Assembly (NCBI GenBank): GCA_963803845.1
Contig: CAWDNZ010000005.1
Coordinates: 2,046,001-2,110,000, forward strand
DNA length: 64,000 bases
Reading direction: 5' to 3'
DNA from: JABDIY01 sp963803845
Lineage (GTDB): Bacteria > Actinomycetota > Acidimicrobiia > Acidimicrobiales > SZUA-35
Below, piece by piece: positions 1 to 10,857 of this stretch (positions are counted from its first letter, which is position 1; every line of letters starts with the position of its first letter). A model generated the notes under the pieces. That model had not been told where the DNA came from and did no database searches. It saw nothing but the letters and a program-made list of their open reading frames with translations. Both the position numbers and the translations under genes were made by a program.

Positions 1-2
1 TG

Positions 3-299
3 GTCGATCTGGAAGTTGAAGCACTCGATGGCGGAATCGGCAAGATTGTCGAAGAGTCATTCGAGACCGACTCAAGCCACCTGGTGGTTGATACGGGCTT
101 CTGGATCTTCGGCACGAAACGCCTCGTTCCCGCCGGCGCAGTCGACCGAGTCGATTTGATCGACAACAAGGTCTACATCAATATGACCAAAGAACAGGTG
201 AAGAATTCACCAGAGTACAACCCGCCGGAGAACGACTCGCCAGGCGAGGACCACTATGAGCCCTACGTGGAGTACTACTCCCACTATCCCTGGACCTAG
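3..299 (+). CDS. PRC-barrel domain protein, 3' part only
   Basis: The gene is open from the left edge of the window (frame starting at base 3), so its start lies outside. The visible 98 residues contain a beta-rich segment with the pattern GGIGKIVEESFE, then a stretch ending in KRLVPAGAVDRVDL, which is typical of PRC-barrel domains that sense or bind in stress and photosystem-related proteins. The tail is acidic and Tyr/Pro-rich. A second PRC-barrel gene lies at 45202-45558. The exact function is unknown. A strong hairpin follows the stop. Confidence 0.6.
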   Translation, partial: VDLEVEALDGGIGKIVEESFETDSSHLVVDTGFWIFGTKRLVPAGAVDRVDLIDNKVYINMTKEQVKNSPEYNPPENDSPGEDHYEPYVEYYSHYPWT

Positions 300-335
300 T
301 AGGCGAAACGCAGCGAAGCACTAGCCTCCACAAGC

Positions 336-370
336 GGGCGCCCCGACCGTCGCAGAACGGCGGGGCGCCC
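336..370 (+). terminator. Strong hairpin terminator after the PRC-barrel gene
   Basis: GGGCGCCCCG (336-345) is perfectly complementary to CGGGGCGCCC (361-370). Inside the loop, CCGT and ACGG extend the stem past one bulged A. There is no U tract, as is common in actinobacteria. Confidence 0.7.
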
Positions 371-447
371 ATCGGCTCTGGCGTGACGAGCGACGGGCTC
401 GGCCCCAACGATTGCCGTGGTAGCTGGGACAGTGCGACACTCCTCTC

Positions 448-2058
<1,611 letters not shown>

Positions 2059-2306
2059 TAAGCGAATGAACAATGCCGCGCTGGACGACCGCGATGTTGC
2101 CTGCTGCAAACCCTACGAAGTCAGTGGCCTCGCAACCCGAGGTCGAGCTGTTATCAGGTAGGCCAGTCGGATCGATGATGTCAACACCCTCAGGGTCGGC
2201 TGTCACATCGCCGGACCCTGGGAGTGTCCATTCCGGATGGGAATCGGTCGCACGTGCCACGTGACTAGACTCTCCGGGTCCCCAGCACCGACGAAAGATC
2301 GAGACC

Positions 2307-3937
2307 GTGTCGATAACCACAAACGAAAACCCCACCGTCGCCTACTTCTGCATGGAGTACGGCCTTCACAATGACCTGAAACTGTATGCCGGAGGGCTGG
2401 GAATTCTGGCTGGGGACTACCTCAAAGGTGCCAAGGACGAGGGTCTGCCCATAATCGGCCTCGGGATCAAATGGAAGCAGGGCTACACCGATCAGTTCAT
2501 CGGCGAAGACGGCTCGCCCTATGACACCTACAAAAACCGTGAGTATGACCTGGAAGACACCGGCGTTACGGTGCCGGTAACTATCCGAGGGCATGAAGTC
2601 ACCGTCAAGGTCTGGAAGACCGAGGCCTACGGCAACGCAACCCTCTACCTCCTCGATACAGATCTGGACGAAAACAACGGTGACGATCGTTGGATCTGCG
2701 GGCAGCTCTACGGCTGGTTCAAAGAGGAGCGATTGGCGCAGGAGATCGTTTTGGGCGTCGGCGGCGTGCGGGCGTTGCGGGAACTCGGTCTGGAGATCGA
2801 TGTCTACCACTTCAACGAAGGCCACGCCGTCCTGGCCGCTCTCGAACTAATCGAGGAAGAGAAGTCGAGGGGATTCAGTTTCGAAAAGCGTGGCGCAAGA
2901 CGAAAGCACAAGTGGTATTCACCACCCACACTCCAGTTGTCCAAGGGAATGAGAGTCACGAACTACGGACGATGGAATTCATGGGAGCGTTCCGCGGCCT
3001 GGACACCGAAGAAATGGCTCGGATCGGTGGCGATCCATTCAACATGACCGTCGCCGCCCTCCGTTTGTCCCGAAATGCGAACGCTGTAGCGATGCTCCAT
3101 GCCGAGACGGCCAACAGGATGTGGCAGCATGTTGCCGGCCGAAGCGAAATCGTGGGGATCACCAACTGCATCCACACGCCAACGTGGGTGGACAGTCGAA
3201 TAACCGACGCCTACGACAAAGACCAGCCGCTGCTTCCCGTGCACAACGTCATCAAAGATGAGCTGATCGACTTCATCAAGGAACGCACCGGAGCCGAGCT
3301 TCGCTCCGACAGCATCCTGATCGGCTTCAGCCGCCGAGCCGCCACCTATAAGCGGAGCGACCTGATCTTCTCGGAAATCGAGACCATCGAGCCCTACCTG
3401 AAAAGCGGCAAGCTACAGATCGTCTTCTCTGGCAAGGCCCACCCACTCGATGACACGGGCAAGGGAATCGTCAGCAACATCGTTTCCATGATGAAGGCCT
3501 ACCCCAACTCGGTGGTCTTTCTCGAGAACTACGACATGGAGATCGGGCGTATGCTCACTCGCGGTTCTGACGTCTGGTTGAACAATCCCCGACGGCCTCA
3601 AGAAGCGAGCGGCACGAGCGGCATGAAGGCCTCCATGAACGGAGTCTTGAACTGCTCGATCCTGGACGGTTGGTGGCCGGAAGCCTGCCTGGACGGCGAG
3701 AACGGCTGGCAAATCGGAGACGGATTCGAATCGCACTCAGACGAAGAGCTCGATGCCAACGACCTGGCGTCGCTGTACGACGTCCTGCTCAATAAGGTCT
3801 TGCCTACCTACTACGACGACGCCGACCGTTGGGAAGCGATGATGCGAGAAAGCATCAGAACAACATCGGAACCGTTCGCTATGAAACGGATGCTGGAGGA
3901 CTACTACTCCAAGCTGTATCGCGTCGACACCGCCTAG
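2307..3937 (+). pseudogene. glgP: Alpha-glucan phosphorylase (GT35), frameshifted
   Basis: Two overlapping frames together encode a complete short-type alpha-glucan phosphorylase of about 543 aa, which releases glucose-1-phosphate from glycogen-like glucans. Frame one runs from the GTG at 2307 to about 2886 and includes AYFCMEYGLH and the GGLGILAGD loop. Frame two continues as KAWRKTKAQVVFTTHTPV to the stop at 3937. It carries EASGTSGMKASMNGVLN, whose lysine matches the pyridoxal-phosphate lysine of the family. The break lies at the four-A run at 2884-2887: one more A would restore E-K-A-W. Both halves are well preserved, so this is either a very recent mutation or a single-base sequence error. 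No convincing programmed slippage heptamer is present. Confidence 0.8.
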
Positions 3938-4028
3938 GCGGCGGTAGACGTTGGTAAATCCCCAGGGTTGAGCCATCCGTTGGCTGGGTAGAGCGATGAG
4001 GCACCTTCCTCGCTATCCAAAGGGACCC

Positions 4029-4592
4029 ATGACCGAAGCCGCTCCTGCCGCCAAGGAAAACCTTCTTGAATCGAACGAACGTCGAGACGATCGGCGCCTA
4101 GCCGCAGGCGGAGGCATCGCCACGGCGATTATCGGTTTCGGCGGAATGGTCATCGTTGGCACAGTTCCCGCATTCGAAGCCCGTCGGCTCTTGAGCTCGG
4201 TGCTGCCAACCGTACGATTTGCTGCTTCAGCCTATGTGGCAGGAGGCGCAACGATTTTGGCGCTAATGCTTACGCTCATCACCTTCAGCATCAGTCACGA
4301 TCTGGACTTCCGGGAGAGCCATTACCAACGGGTGCGCGAGATCGCCAGCCTGACCACAGTGGTCATCGTCGGATCAGTGATTCTGCTGATGTCCCTTAGC
4401 TTTCCTCTCGACCAAGCCGACGTCGATCGAGGTTGGTACTTGTGGGTCTACTACGCCCTGCTTCTCGGCGGCGCAGTGACCGGAGGACTCTTCATCTCCA
4501 TCATTTTGATGCTGTTCTACGCAGTACATGGCCTTATCGGAGTTGGCGAAGACCCCGATCACAGCGCTCTAGTTGTGACCGCTGACGACTAG
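4029..4592 (+). CDS. Four-helix membrane protein of unknown function
   Basis: A 187-aa protein with four hydrophobic segments (about residues 30-50, 65-90, 105-125 and 140-165) and acidic tails at both ends. I do not recognise a family. The ATG at 4029 is preferred over the in-frame ATG at 3996 because AAAGGGA lies just upstream of 4029. It follows the phosphorylase gene by about 90 bp on the same strand. The CGCCTAGGCG palindrome over the phosphorylase stop may partly terminate transcription between them. Confidence 0.55.
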   Translation: MTEAAPAAKENLLESNERRDDRRLAAGGGIATAIIGFGGMVIVGTVPAFEARRLLSSVLPTVRFAASAYVAGGATILALMLTLITFSISHDLDFRESHYQRVREIASLTTVVIVGSVILLMSLSFPLDQADVDRGWYLWVYYALLLGGAVTGGLFISIILMLFYAVHGLIGVGEDPDHSALVVTADD

Positions 4593-4866
4593 CCCGCTTC
4601 TCGTACAGCAATGGCTATTTGACCGCTGGAAGTGACACTTCGCAGACGACGAAGCCGATCCTTATGAACACCTTGGGACAGGCAATGGCGCTGATTGGGC
4701 CGCCGCGATAGGATCTCACCAAAAGCGCTTTCGGGACAGGGGGATCCAGTGGACTGGTGTTTACCCAATAACGTGGCCGCAGCGAGAATCCTCCGGCACG
4801 GGTTCACAGAGCAATTCCACCTTGGGGCGAGCCCGGAGCTGAATACGGTCAAGCTGGGGTCAGCCC

Positions 4867-7449
4867 ATGGATAACCGGCCGGTGACGTGGAGTCACGATG
4901 GAGCGTTGGATGACGCGCCTGCACCCGCGGTGAGCTTCGAGGTTGACGCCAACGGCGTGATCATCAACGTCAGCCCCGCTTGCGAAGCGCTCTTGGGGTG
5001 GACCTCACAAGACCTCATCGACACTCCCCTCACCCGGGTGATCCCCGAGCGATTTCACGACGCCCACCGAGCAGGGTTTCGCCGCTTTCTCGATACCGGT
5101 GAAATGGCGCTCGAAGGACAGCCCACCCGTGTCCCCGCGATCCATGCCCTCGGGCGGGAGATCGACGTTGAACTCGAGCTACGGCGAGCAACTGGGGGGA
5201 ATGGAGTGGTCGCAATCGGCACGTTGCGGCCAATCGAGGAGAAGCCATCCCCATCGAACGCTCACTTGTCGGGCGTAGTACGCGATGCTGTAGCGGCTGA
5301 GCTTCCGCTGGCCGAACTTGTGCATCGATGTCTCGCCGCTGCAGCAACGCAGCACGGATGGACTGTTGCGGCGGTGTGGTGGATCGATCCGTGGATGGAC
5401 CGGCTGCGGGCGATTGCAATTTGGGAGGCTGAGCCAGGCTCGCACCCGCGATATCTGGCGGAAACAGCACAAACGGTGTTTGCGAAAAACGAAGGACTTG
5501 TGGGCGAGACTTGGTCCACGGGGCTTCCAACGTTTCACGACGACTTGGAAACGGAGGCAAAGATGCTGCGCGACGTTGCCATCGCCCAGGATGGGCTGCA
5601 CGGTGGCCTCTTCTTCCCGCTCATCGCCAGTGGAGAAACTGTTGGAGTCGTCGAGATGCTGGACAGCAAGCGACGCCATTTCTCAATCGACGATCAAGAG
5701 TCCGTGTGGGTCTTGGCCGACGAGCTCGGGAGAATGGTGGCGGACCGGTTGCGAAGAGAGCACGAGGCCGTCCAGCGCAAACGCATCCGGACAGCCCTGA
5801 CTGCGGGTTCGATGGGCGTGTGGTCCTATCACATCGAAACTCACACCGTGACATGGGATGAGCAGCTCGAGGAGCTCCATGGGTTGGCGCCGGGCTCTTT
5901 CGAGGGAACGCTCACGTCCTTTGCCGATCGCATTCACCCGGACGATCGCGACAAAACGCTTACCAAACTGCTTGACGCCGCACAAGAAGGCCAACGATTT
6001 GATCATCGCTTTCGATCCACACGAACCGACGGGTCGGTCCTGTGGTTGCAGAGTGCGGCAACGCCCGTGACCGACGCCGAAGGGCAGCTTCGGGCACTGA
6101 CCGGAGTCTCGTTCGACATCACCGACAGGGTGCGATCTGAAGAGTTGCTCGACAAGCAGGCTCGACATGCCGCGCTGGCAGCCGACGTGGGCCGAGCGCT
6201 TGTGAGCCGCGATGACCTCCAACATCGACTTCAGGCCGTCGTGGAAGCGGTTGTCGAACGCATCGACGCTGCATTCGCTCGTGTTTGGACCGTCGCTCCC
6301 GGCGATGACGTGTTGGAGCTCCAAGCTAGTGCGGGTCTGTACACACATCTCGACGGGCAACATTCGATGATCCCCATCGGTCATTTGAAGATCGGCACCA
6401 TCGCCGCCAGCAGAACGCCCCACTTGACCAACGATGTTCCCAATGACGATTTGGTATCGCATCCGAATTGGGCCAAGCGGGAAGGAATGGTGGCCTTCGC
6501 CGGCTACCCCCTCATCGTCGGCGACCAGTTGGTCGGCGTGCTGGCCCTGTTCTCGCGCAGAGCGCTTCCCAAGTCCACCCTTGCCGCATTGGCGTCGATC
6601 TCGGACACGACCGCCATCGCCATCCTGCAAAGTTGGGCGTTCAAGGAAATGGAAGTGCTGACTGAACAGGCTCGGCGCACAGCACGAGAGATGGAAGTAG
6701 CAATGCTTGACCGAGCTCAAGTGGCGTCGGTGCTGCAAAGCAGTCTGCTCCCACCGTCACTGCCAACGGTGCCGGGATGGGAAATCGATGCGAAGTACAG
6801 CCCGGGCATCGAAGTGGTTGGCGGTGATTTCTACGACGTATTTCCTCTCCACAACGGCTGGGCGTTCATGATCGGCGACGTGTGCGGCCGGGGACCTCTG
6901 GCGGCACGGTTCACCGCACTGGCGCGTCATACGCTGCGCACCGCATTGTTGTTGGGACACGGCCCCGCCGGTGCGCTAGCCGCTCTCAATGACAGTCTGC
7001 TGTCGGCCGAGAACGATTTCCGATTCTGCACCGTCGTCTGCGGAGTGATCGACGGCCAAACCAATGAACCGACCCAGCCGGACACAACCACCATCACCGC
7101 GCGCCTTTCGATCGGCGGTCATCCCCTGCCACTCATCGTGCGCGCCGATGGAAAGGTCGAACCCGCCGGCCTACCAGGCTCGCTGCTTGGCATCCTCGCC
7201 GAGCCGACGCATCACGAGTGTGTCGTCGCTCTCGGACCCGGTGACAATCTGGTGCTCTATACCGACGGTGTTACCGAGGCGCGGCGCGGATCCGAGCAGT
7301 TCGGCGAGGAACGGCTTCGCTCGCTACTGAGTTCCGTGGAGACCAGGACGCCGACTTCTCTCGTTTCGGCGATTACGGAGCAGGTGAGTCAGTTCTCACC
7401 CGAGGCCTCCGACGACCTTGCCGTCTTGGTGCTTGGTCGCCCCAGGTAG
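4867..7449 (+). CDS. PAS-GAF-PAS-GAF-PP2C (SpoIIE/RsbU-type) phosphatase
   Basis: An 860-aa soluble multisensor protein. In order it shows a PAS domain (about 15-120), a GAF domain (140-295), a second PAS with its PAC tail (310-420), a second GAF (435-590), a short coiled linker and a C-terminal PP2C domain of the SpoIIE type (645-860). Metal-binding phosphatase motifs are visible: GGDFYDVF, IGDVCGRGPLAARF, LYTDGVTEARR and SDDLAVLVL. Such proteins usually dephosphorylate an anti-sigma-factor antagonist in response to small ligands, light or redox state. No kinase or antagonist gene is adjacent, so its partner is unknown. The start follows a 275-bp gap in which I see no gene. Confidence 0.87.
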   Translation: MDNRPVTWSHDGALDDAPAPAVSFEVDANGVIINVSPACEALLGWTSQDLIDTPLTRVIPERFHDAHRAGFRRFLDTGEMALEGQPTRVPAIHALGREIDVELELRRATGGNGVVAIGTLRPIEEKPSPSNAHLSGVVRDAVAAELPLAELVHRCLAAAATQHGWTVAAVWWIDPWMDRLRAIAIWEAEPGSHPRYLAETAQTVFAKNEGLVGETWSTGLPTFHDDLETEAKMLRDVAIAQDGLHGGLFFPLIASGETVGVVEMLDSKRRHFSIDDQESVWVLADELGRMVADRLRREHEAVQRKRIRTALTAGSMGVWSYHIETHTVTWDEQLEELHGLAPGSFEGTLTSFADRIHPDDRDKTLTKLLDAAQEGQRFDHRFRSTRTDGSVLWLQSAATPVTDAEGQLRALTGVSFDITDRVRSEELLDKQARHAALAADVGRALVSRDDLQHRLQAVVEAVVERIDAAFARVWTVAPGDDVLELQASAGLYTHLDGQHSMIPIGHLKIGTIAASRTPHLTNDVPNDDLVSHPNWAKREGMVAFAGYPLIVGDQLVGVLALFSRRALPKSTLAALASISDTTAIAILQSWAFKEMEVLTEQARRTAREMEVAMLDRAQVASVLQSSLLPPSLPTVPGWEIDAKYSPGIEVVGGDFYDVFPLHNGWAFMIGDVCGRGPLAARFTALARHTLRTALLLGHGPAGALAALNDSLLSAENDFRFCTVVCGVIDGQTNEPTQPDTTTITARLSIGGHPLPLIVRADGKVEPAGLPGSLLGILAEPTHHECVVALGPGDNLVLYTDGVTEARRGSEQFGEERLRSLLSSVETRTPTSLVSAITEQVSQFSPEASDDLAVLVLGRPR

Positions 7450-7531
7450 GCGCTTCTGGTGGCGAGCAGGTTCGGCACCCGAGATCAACGATCGAAGCCA
7501 GCGGCGGGACCTTGGCCCCTAGGACGTGCGA

Positions 7532-7608
7532 CGGCGAAATGGTTTCGTAGCTTTAGAGGCTGTCCCGGTTGGGCGTTGATGGGCGGTTCGACTCCGCCCT
7601 CGGCCACC
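7532..7608 (+). pseudogene. tRNA-Leu-like relic
   Basis: The 3' part folds as a tRNA: T-stem GGCGG/CCGCC (7582-7586, 7594-7598) around the T-loop TTCGACT, followed by CTCGGCC-A-CC like an acceptor 3' end. Upstream is a long-variable-arm hairpin CCC-GGTT-GGG (7564-7573) and an anticodon-like loop TTTAGAG (7552-7558) flanked by GTAGC/GCTGT. It would read as UAG (Leu). GGCGAAATGG resembles a tRNA-Leu D-arm. The D-arm is too short, and no 5' strand GGCCGAG matching the acceptor is present. It is therefore probably a decayed copy or an integration scar, not a working tRNA. It lies in the 302-bp gap between two genes. Confidence 0.35.
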
Positions 7609-7751
7609 CGCTCAAGCCACAATCTGGATTTGTGACGTCGGCCCCTAGGCCAGATGATCTGATGCAGCGCAAGATTGCATCACGGGATCTCTGGTCCAGC
7701 GCTTCAGCCGGGGATCCTACCCAGTTCCCGAGGCCTGAAGGAGACAAAAAG

Positions 7752-8549
7752 ATGGCAACCTCATCCAGAGTCGATACGTCAGCGAGGCGAGCACCCTCTC
7801 TGCGAACCAGCGGATCGATGCAAACGAGGCGGAGTTCTGATCACCAGCGGAGTTCTGACCGCCAGCTGAGCCGCTGGGGAGGCATCGCCGGTCTCCTCGG
7901 CGGGATCCTTCTGCTCGGGGCGGGTCTCGTGGTGGGTGTGTTGGGCCTCCCGGATGCCTCGGACCCTGAAACCCTCATCGACTTCGCCAATATCGAGTCC
8001 GGCCGCATCGCCGAGCACTTCCTCTATCTCGGTGCGCTGATGCTGTTCGCCCTGCACGTTTCCGTCCTGCATCGGTTGCTCGCACCGGCTCATCAGGCTG
8101 CTGCACTGTTCGGCACGGTCATGGCCGGATTCGGTCTCATCATGATGGCCGCCAGCTCGTTGCTCCACGTCGCAACATCACCACTGGCGGATCTCTACAC
8201 CGCTCCGGAAACTCCCCCGGAGGATCTCGCAGCGATCGAGTACGCATGGCATGGCGCTCAGAGTGTGTTCGACACTTTGCTGGCAACAGGCGTGCTACTC
8301 GTCCCGATAGGTATCGTTCTGTTCGGCGTCGCCATGCGGTCCGCTCCGGCGTTTGGCTCGCTTCTCACGGCAGTCACGATCGGCCTCGGCATAGTAGGAA
8401 CGATCTGCGCTGTTGTTGCAGTCGTGGAACCCGGATCGATGCTTTCCGCAATCAGCGTTCTAGCAATCGTGGCCTTCCACCTAAGTGCCGGTTGGCGGAC
8501 ATTGAAACTGGGAACCAAGGACGTTGACCTCACCGAGGCGGCGACCTAG
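7752..8549 (+). CDS. Six-helix membrane protein, DUF4386-like
   Basis: A 265-aa protein with a basic, Ser/Arg-rich cytoplasmic N-terminus of about 45 residues and about six hydrophobic helices. The pattern loosely resembles DUF4386-type membrane proteins, but I cannot assign it firmly. The ATG at 7752 is chosen because GAAGGAG lies 8-9 nt upstream. The frame is open further upstream to 7569, but that region overlaps the tRNA-like relic and has no ribosome site. No operon partner is adjacent. Confidence 0.55.
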   Translation: MATSSRVDTSARRAPSLRTSGSMQTRRSSDHQRSSDRQLSRWGGIAGLLGGILLLGAGLVVGVLGLPDASDPETLIDFANIESGRIAEHFLYLGALMLFALHVSVLHRLLAPAHQAAALFGTVMAGFGLIMMAASSLLHVATSPLADLYTAPETPPEDLAAIEYAWHGAQSVFDTLLATGVLLVPIGIVLFGVAMRSAPAFGSLLTAVTIGLGIVGTICAVVAVVEPGSMLSAISVLAIVAFHLSAGWRTLKLGTKDVDLTEAAT

Positions 8550-8628
8550 GAACTCGTGGCTCGTAGATCCACGCCAGCGCGGGTTCTTGTCCAGACGTAA
8601 CTCAGCGAGATCGGTTCGACGGATTCGA

Positions 8629-9465
8629 CTATTCGCCCTGCAGGGACTCGACGAAGCGAACAGTGTTGATTTCGTAGAGATCCAGTATCTCTTGATCCAT
8701 CTCCACTTTCAAGTCAAACATGATCGCTGCCTCGTCGGGATGGTTCTCTGCGACCCATGTGGCGAATTTCTCGAAGACCTTTGGAGACCAGAGAAAGGAA
8801 TCGCCGTCGGTCTCCACAGCTATGATTTCGTCCCCGCTAAATCGGACGAGGAATTCACCGCTGATCGGCTCGACGCTCAAAGCCTCCGACCACGTGTTAC
8901 TCGCACTCGCTAGGCACTTGACGAACTGAACGTCGATCTCAACACACTGGGCGAGTTGCCATTTCAACCCGACAACCTCATACCAGTCAAACTGGCTTTC
9001 GAGCGTCGCCGCACGACCGAACGGCGAGAGATCCGGTGAGTCGATCGCAGCCGGATCTACCAATGCCAGTGCCTGCTCTCGATCGCCGGCCTCCAGCGCA
9101 CGCCAGAATTCGGTTGCGATGTCGGTATGGGTTGGCGCGACTGTTGTAGTAGTGGTGGTACTTGTCTCGACTTGATTGGCTACGCCGACGTCCTCATTCG
9201 ATCGATCATTGAGGGCAAAGGCGATGAGGACGATCGCGGCAGCGGTGGCCGCCAGTGCAAGATAGAGATTGCGTTTGTTGGTCACTGGAGCCTCCTGTTC
9301 TAGTTCGACAATGAAGGGCATTTCAAGGCTCGTGGAAGCAGCCGCCGTGATGAGGTCGACGTCGACAGATGCCCTGTTGAGAACCTCTTCGATCGTGATG
9401 GCCCTGGAGGTGGCTGCGGCTTCCTGGATCCACTGGCGGAGGTCAGCCTCGCGCTGGTCAATCAT
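8629..9465 (-). CDS. Single-pass membrane protein with NTF2-like outer domain, putative anti-sigma partner
   Basis: A 278-aa protein with a cytoplasmic N-terminal part (1-65), one transmembrane helix (about 66-86), a Thr-rich linker with a run of threonines near residue 102, and an outer domain (115-278) whose pattern EFWRALEAGDREQALALVDP resembles NTF2/SnoaL-like folds. Its start overlaps the end of the upstream ECF sigma gene by 8 nt, so the two are translationally coupled. That position is typical for an anti-sigma factor. No zinc-binding anti-sigma motif (HxxxCxxC) is present, so the role is inferred from position and topology only. Confidence 0.6.
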   Translation of the reverse strand: MIDQREADLRQWIQEAAATSRAITIEEVLNRASVDVDLITAAASTSLEMPFIVELEQEAPVTNKRNLYLALAATAAAIVLIAFALNDRSNEDVGVANQVETSTTTTTTVAPTHTDIATEFWRALEAGDREQALALVDPAAIDSPDLSPFGRAATLESQFDWYEVVGLKWQLAQCVEIDVQFVKCLASASNTWSEALSVEPISGEFLVRFSGDEIIAVETDGDSFLWSPKVFEKFATWVAENHPDEAAIMFDLKVEMDQEILDLYEINTVRFVESLQGE

Positions 9466-9937
9466 GACCGACCCCTAACTTCTGCCGAAGCTTTGCTAGG
9501 CCTCGCCGGACATGCGTGCCGACGGTCGGTCGGGAACATTCGAGAAGCTCGGCAACCTCCCGATTGGTGAACCCCAGGCCATGGACCATCCACACCGCCA
9601 CTCGTTGGTGCTCAGAGAGCTCGGCCAGGAACTTAGCTAGATTTGGTTCGAAGTTCGGCAGCTCCCACATTGACGGATGCACTTCGATATCGGTGGCTAC
9701 AAATCTCGCATCATGACCAATAGCACGTAGTGCCGCCGTCCGACCCACTCGATAGAGATAGCCCATCGGGTTGCTCATTTCTCGCACGCAGTCCCAGTTC
9801 TGGCATGCCCAAGCCAACGATTCAGCGGCAGCGTCATATCCAATCTCCATCCCGAAAGCACCCGTCAAGGCAAGGCGAAGGCGACGTTCGGCAGTGTTGA
9901 AGAACACTGCAAACTCTTCCCTCGCGAGCGTGTCCAT
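9458..9937 (-). CDS. ECF-type RNA polymerase sigma factor
   Basis: A sigma-70-family protein of 159 aa. The N-terminal half (about 1-90) matches region 2 in layout. The C-terminal part has a clear region-4 helix-turn-helix with GLGFTNREVAELLECSRPTV followed by THVRRGLAKLR. It would direct RNA polymerase to a small regulon. The ATG at 9937 (MDTLAREE) is preferred; an in-frame ATG at 9976 would add a Cys-rich leader. The gene overlaps the downstream membrane protein by 8 nt, suggesting a sigma/anti-sigma pair. Region 2 is divergent, so the subfamily is uncertain. Confidence 0.75.
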   Translation of the reverse strand: MDTLAREEFAVFFNTAERRLRLALTGAFGMEIGYDAAAESLAWACQNWDCVREMSNPMGYLYRVGRTAALRAIGHDARFVATDIEVHPSMWELPNFEPNLAKFLAELSEHQRVAVWMVHGLGFTNREVAELLECSRPTVGTHVRRGLAKLRQKLGVGHD

Positions 9938-10024
9938 ACACCTACAAGAGCATGCAGCGTTCGATCTGTGTGACAATAAATCTGGAATGAATCAAACAAA
10001 CTGCCAAATACGCAGCTCAGGCGG

Positions 10025-10297
10025 TCAGGCGGTCCAGCCGAAAAGACTTGAACCCAGCGTCACAAAGGCGAACCAAAACAGGATCGCCGCAACGACCCCA
10101 ACCGGGGCGAGCAAAGGTCGTGCGGCGGCCAACCGAGCGGTAAGCAACAGGCCTACAAACCAACAGACCATAAGTACCGCCACCGCTCCGGTTGGCACGA
10201 TCAGACCTGAAACCAAATACGGGAAGAAGCCGACGAGCAAGTAGCCGACAAGCGAGACGATGACGATGAATCGGTCTCGTCGCTCAGTATTTGTCAA
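10025..10297 (-). CDS. Small three-helix membrane protein
   Basis: A 90-aa hydrophobic protein with three predicted helices (about 10-30, 35-55 and 62-85). The start is a TTG that overlaps the stop of the SRPBCC gene by 4 nt (TTGA), so it is translationally coupled to it. No family is recognised. Confidence 0.55.
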   Translation of the reverse strand: MTNTERRDRFIVIVSLVGYLLVGFFPYLVSGLIVPTGAVAVLMVCWFVGLLLTARLAAARPLLAPVGVVAAILFWFAFVTLGSSLFGWTA

Positions 10298-10857
10298 GAC
10301 GCACTACTCATCGATCTCCTCCAACGACCGGCGGCCAACGGGGTTCGATTTCGAGCTTTGTCAACCCGCGCACCGCGCTGGCTCGTAGCGGACAGGGAAA
10401 AGACACCCTCACTCCCGCTGTGCACTGCAGACTCGGCGGCACGGGAGAGCCCGGAGGAAAGATCTCGGAACACCTTCCCGAGCACTGCCTGGATTAGCCG
10501 GCCGGTAAGCGGGATCCTCGGGGAGAATTGCGCCCTCCACCGAATTCTTGTGCCCGAGCCATACGGGGTCAGCGTGACCTCGGCGCGATAGTTCTTCATC
10601 GGTATCGGACCTGAATAGCCGTAGGCCAGCCGGTTGGGCGGGTCGAACGAACGCACCGTGTCGACTGATCGAAACGGTCCAATGCGGAACGCCCGCTCGG
10701 CTCCAACACCATGCGGGGCAGGTTCGCCTTCCTTGGCGTAGCTGGCTTCATCGAACGAGGACCATTCAACCCATGTTGTCACGTCTGCGAGGAATCGCCA
10801 GATCGTCTCGACAGGTGCCGTCGAGTCCTTCCGAACGTCCACGATGTAGCGGCCCAT
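10294..10857 (-). CDS. SRPBCC-family (polyketide cyclase-like) protein
   Basis: A 187-aa protein with the START/Bet v 1-like ligand-binding fold. MGRYIVDVRKDSTAPVETIW at the N-terminus, GVGAERAFRIG and YGYSGPIPMKNY, and a long C-terminal helix region (RLIQAVLGKVFRDLS) are typical. Members bind hydrophobic ligands or act as cyclases; no ligand can be named. The ATG at 10857 is preferred because GGAG lies 7 nt upstream. The last 40 residues are basic and low in structure and go beyond the domain. It forms a two-gene unit with the small membrane protein downstream. Confidence 0.75.
   Translation of the reverse strand: MGRYIVDVRKDSTAPVETIWRFLADVTTWVEWSSFDEASYAKEGEPAPHGVGAERAFRIGPFRSVDTVRSFDPPNRLAYGYSGPIPMKNYRAEVTLTPYGSGTRIRWRAQFSPRIPLTGRLIQAVLGKVFRDLSSGLSRAAESAVHSGSEGVFSLSATSQRGARVDKARNRTPLAAGRWRRSMSSAS

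Noticed and set aside
2880..2890. Programmed -1 frameshifting in the phosphorylase gene.
   Set aside because: The site CGAAAAG does not form a proper slippery heptamer, no strong downstream hairpin is evident, and this family is not known to use recoding.
5683..6738. Long open antisense frame of 351 codons inside the PP2C phosphatase gene.
   Set aside because: It is a shadow of high-GC codon use; the plus strand has complete PAS, GAF and PP2C motifs, while the antisense product shows no domain.
7532..7608. Possibility that the tRNA-like relic is selC, the selenocysteine tRNA, because of its T-loop TTCGACT and long variable arm.
   Set aside because: No UCA anticodon occurs in the anticodon-like loop and no 8-bp acceptor stem can be formed.
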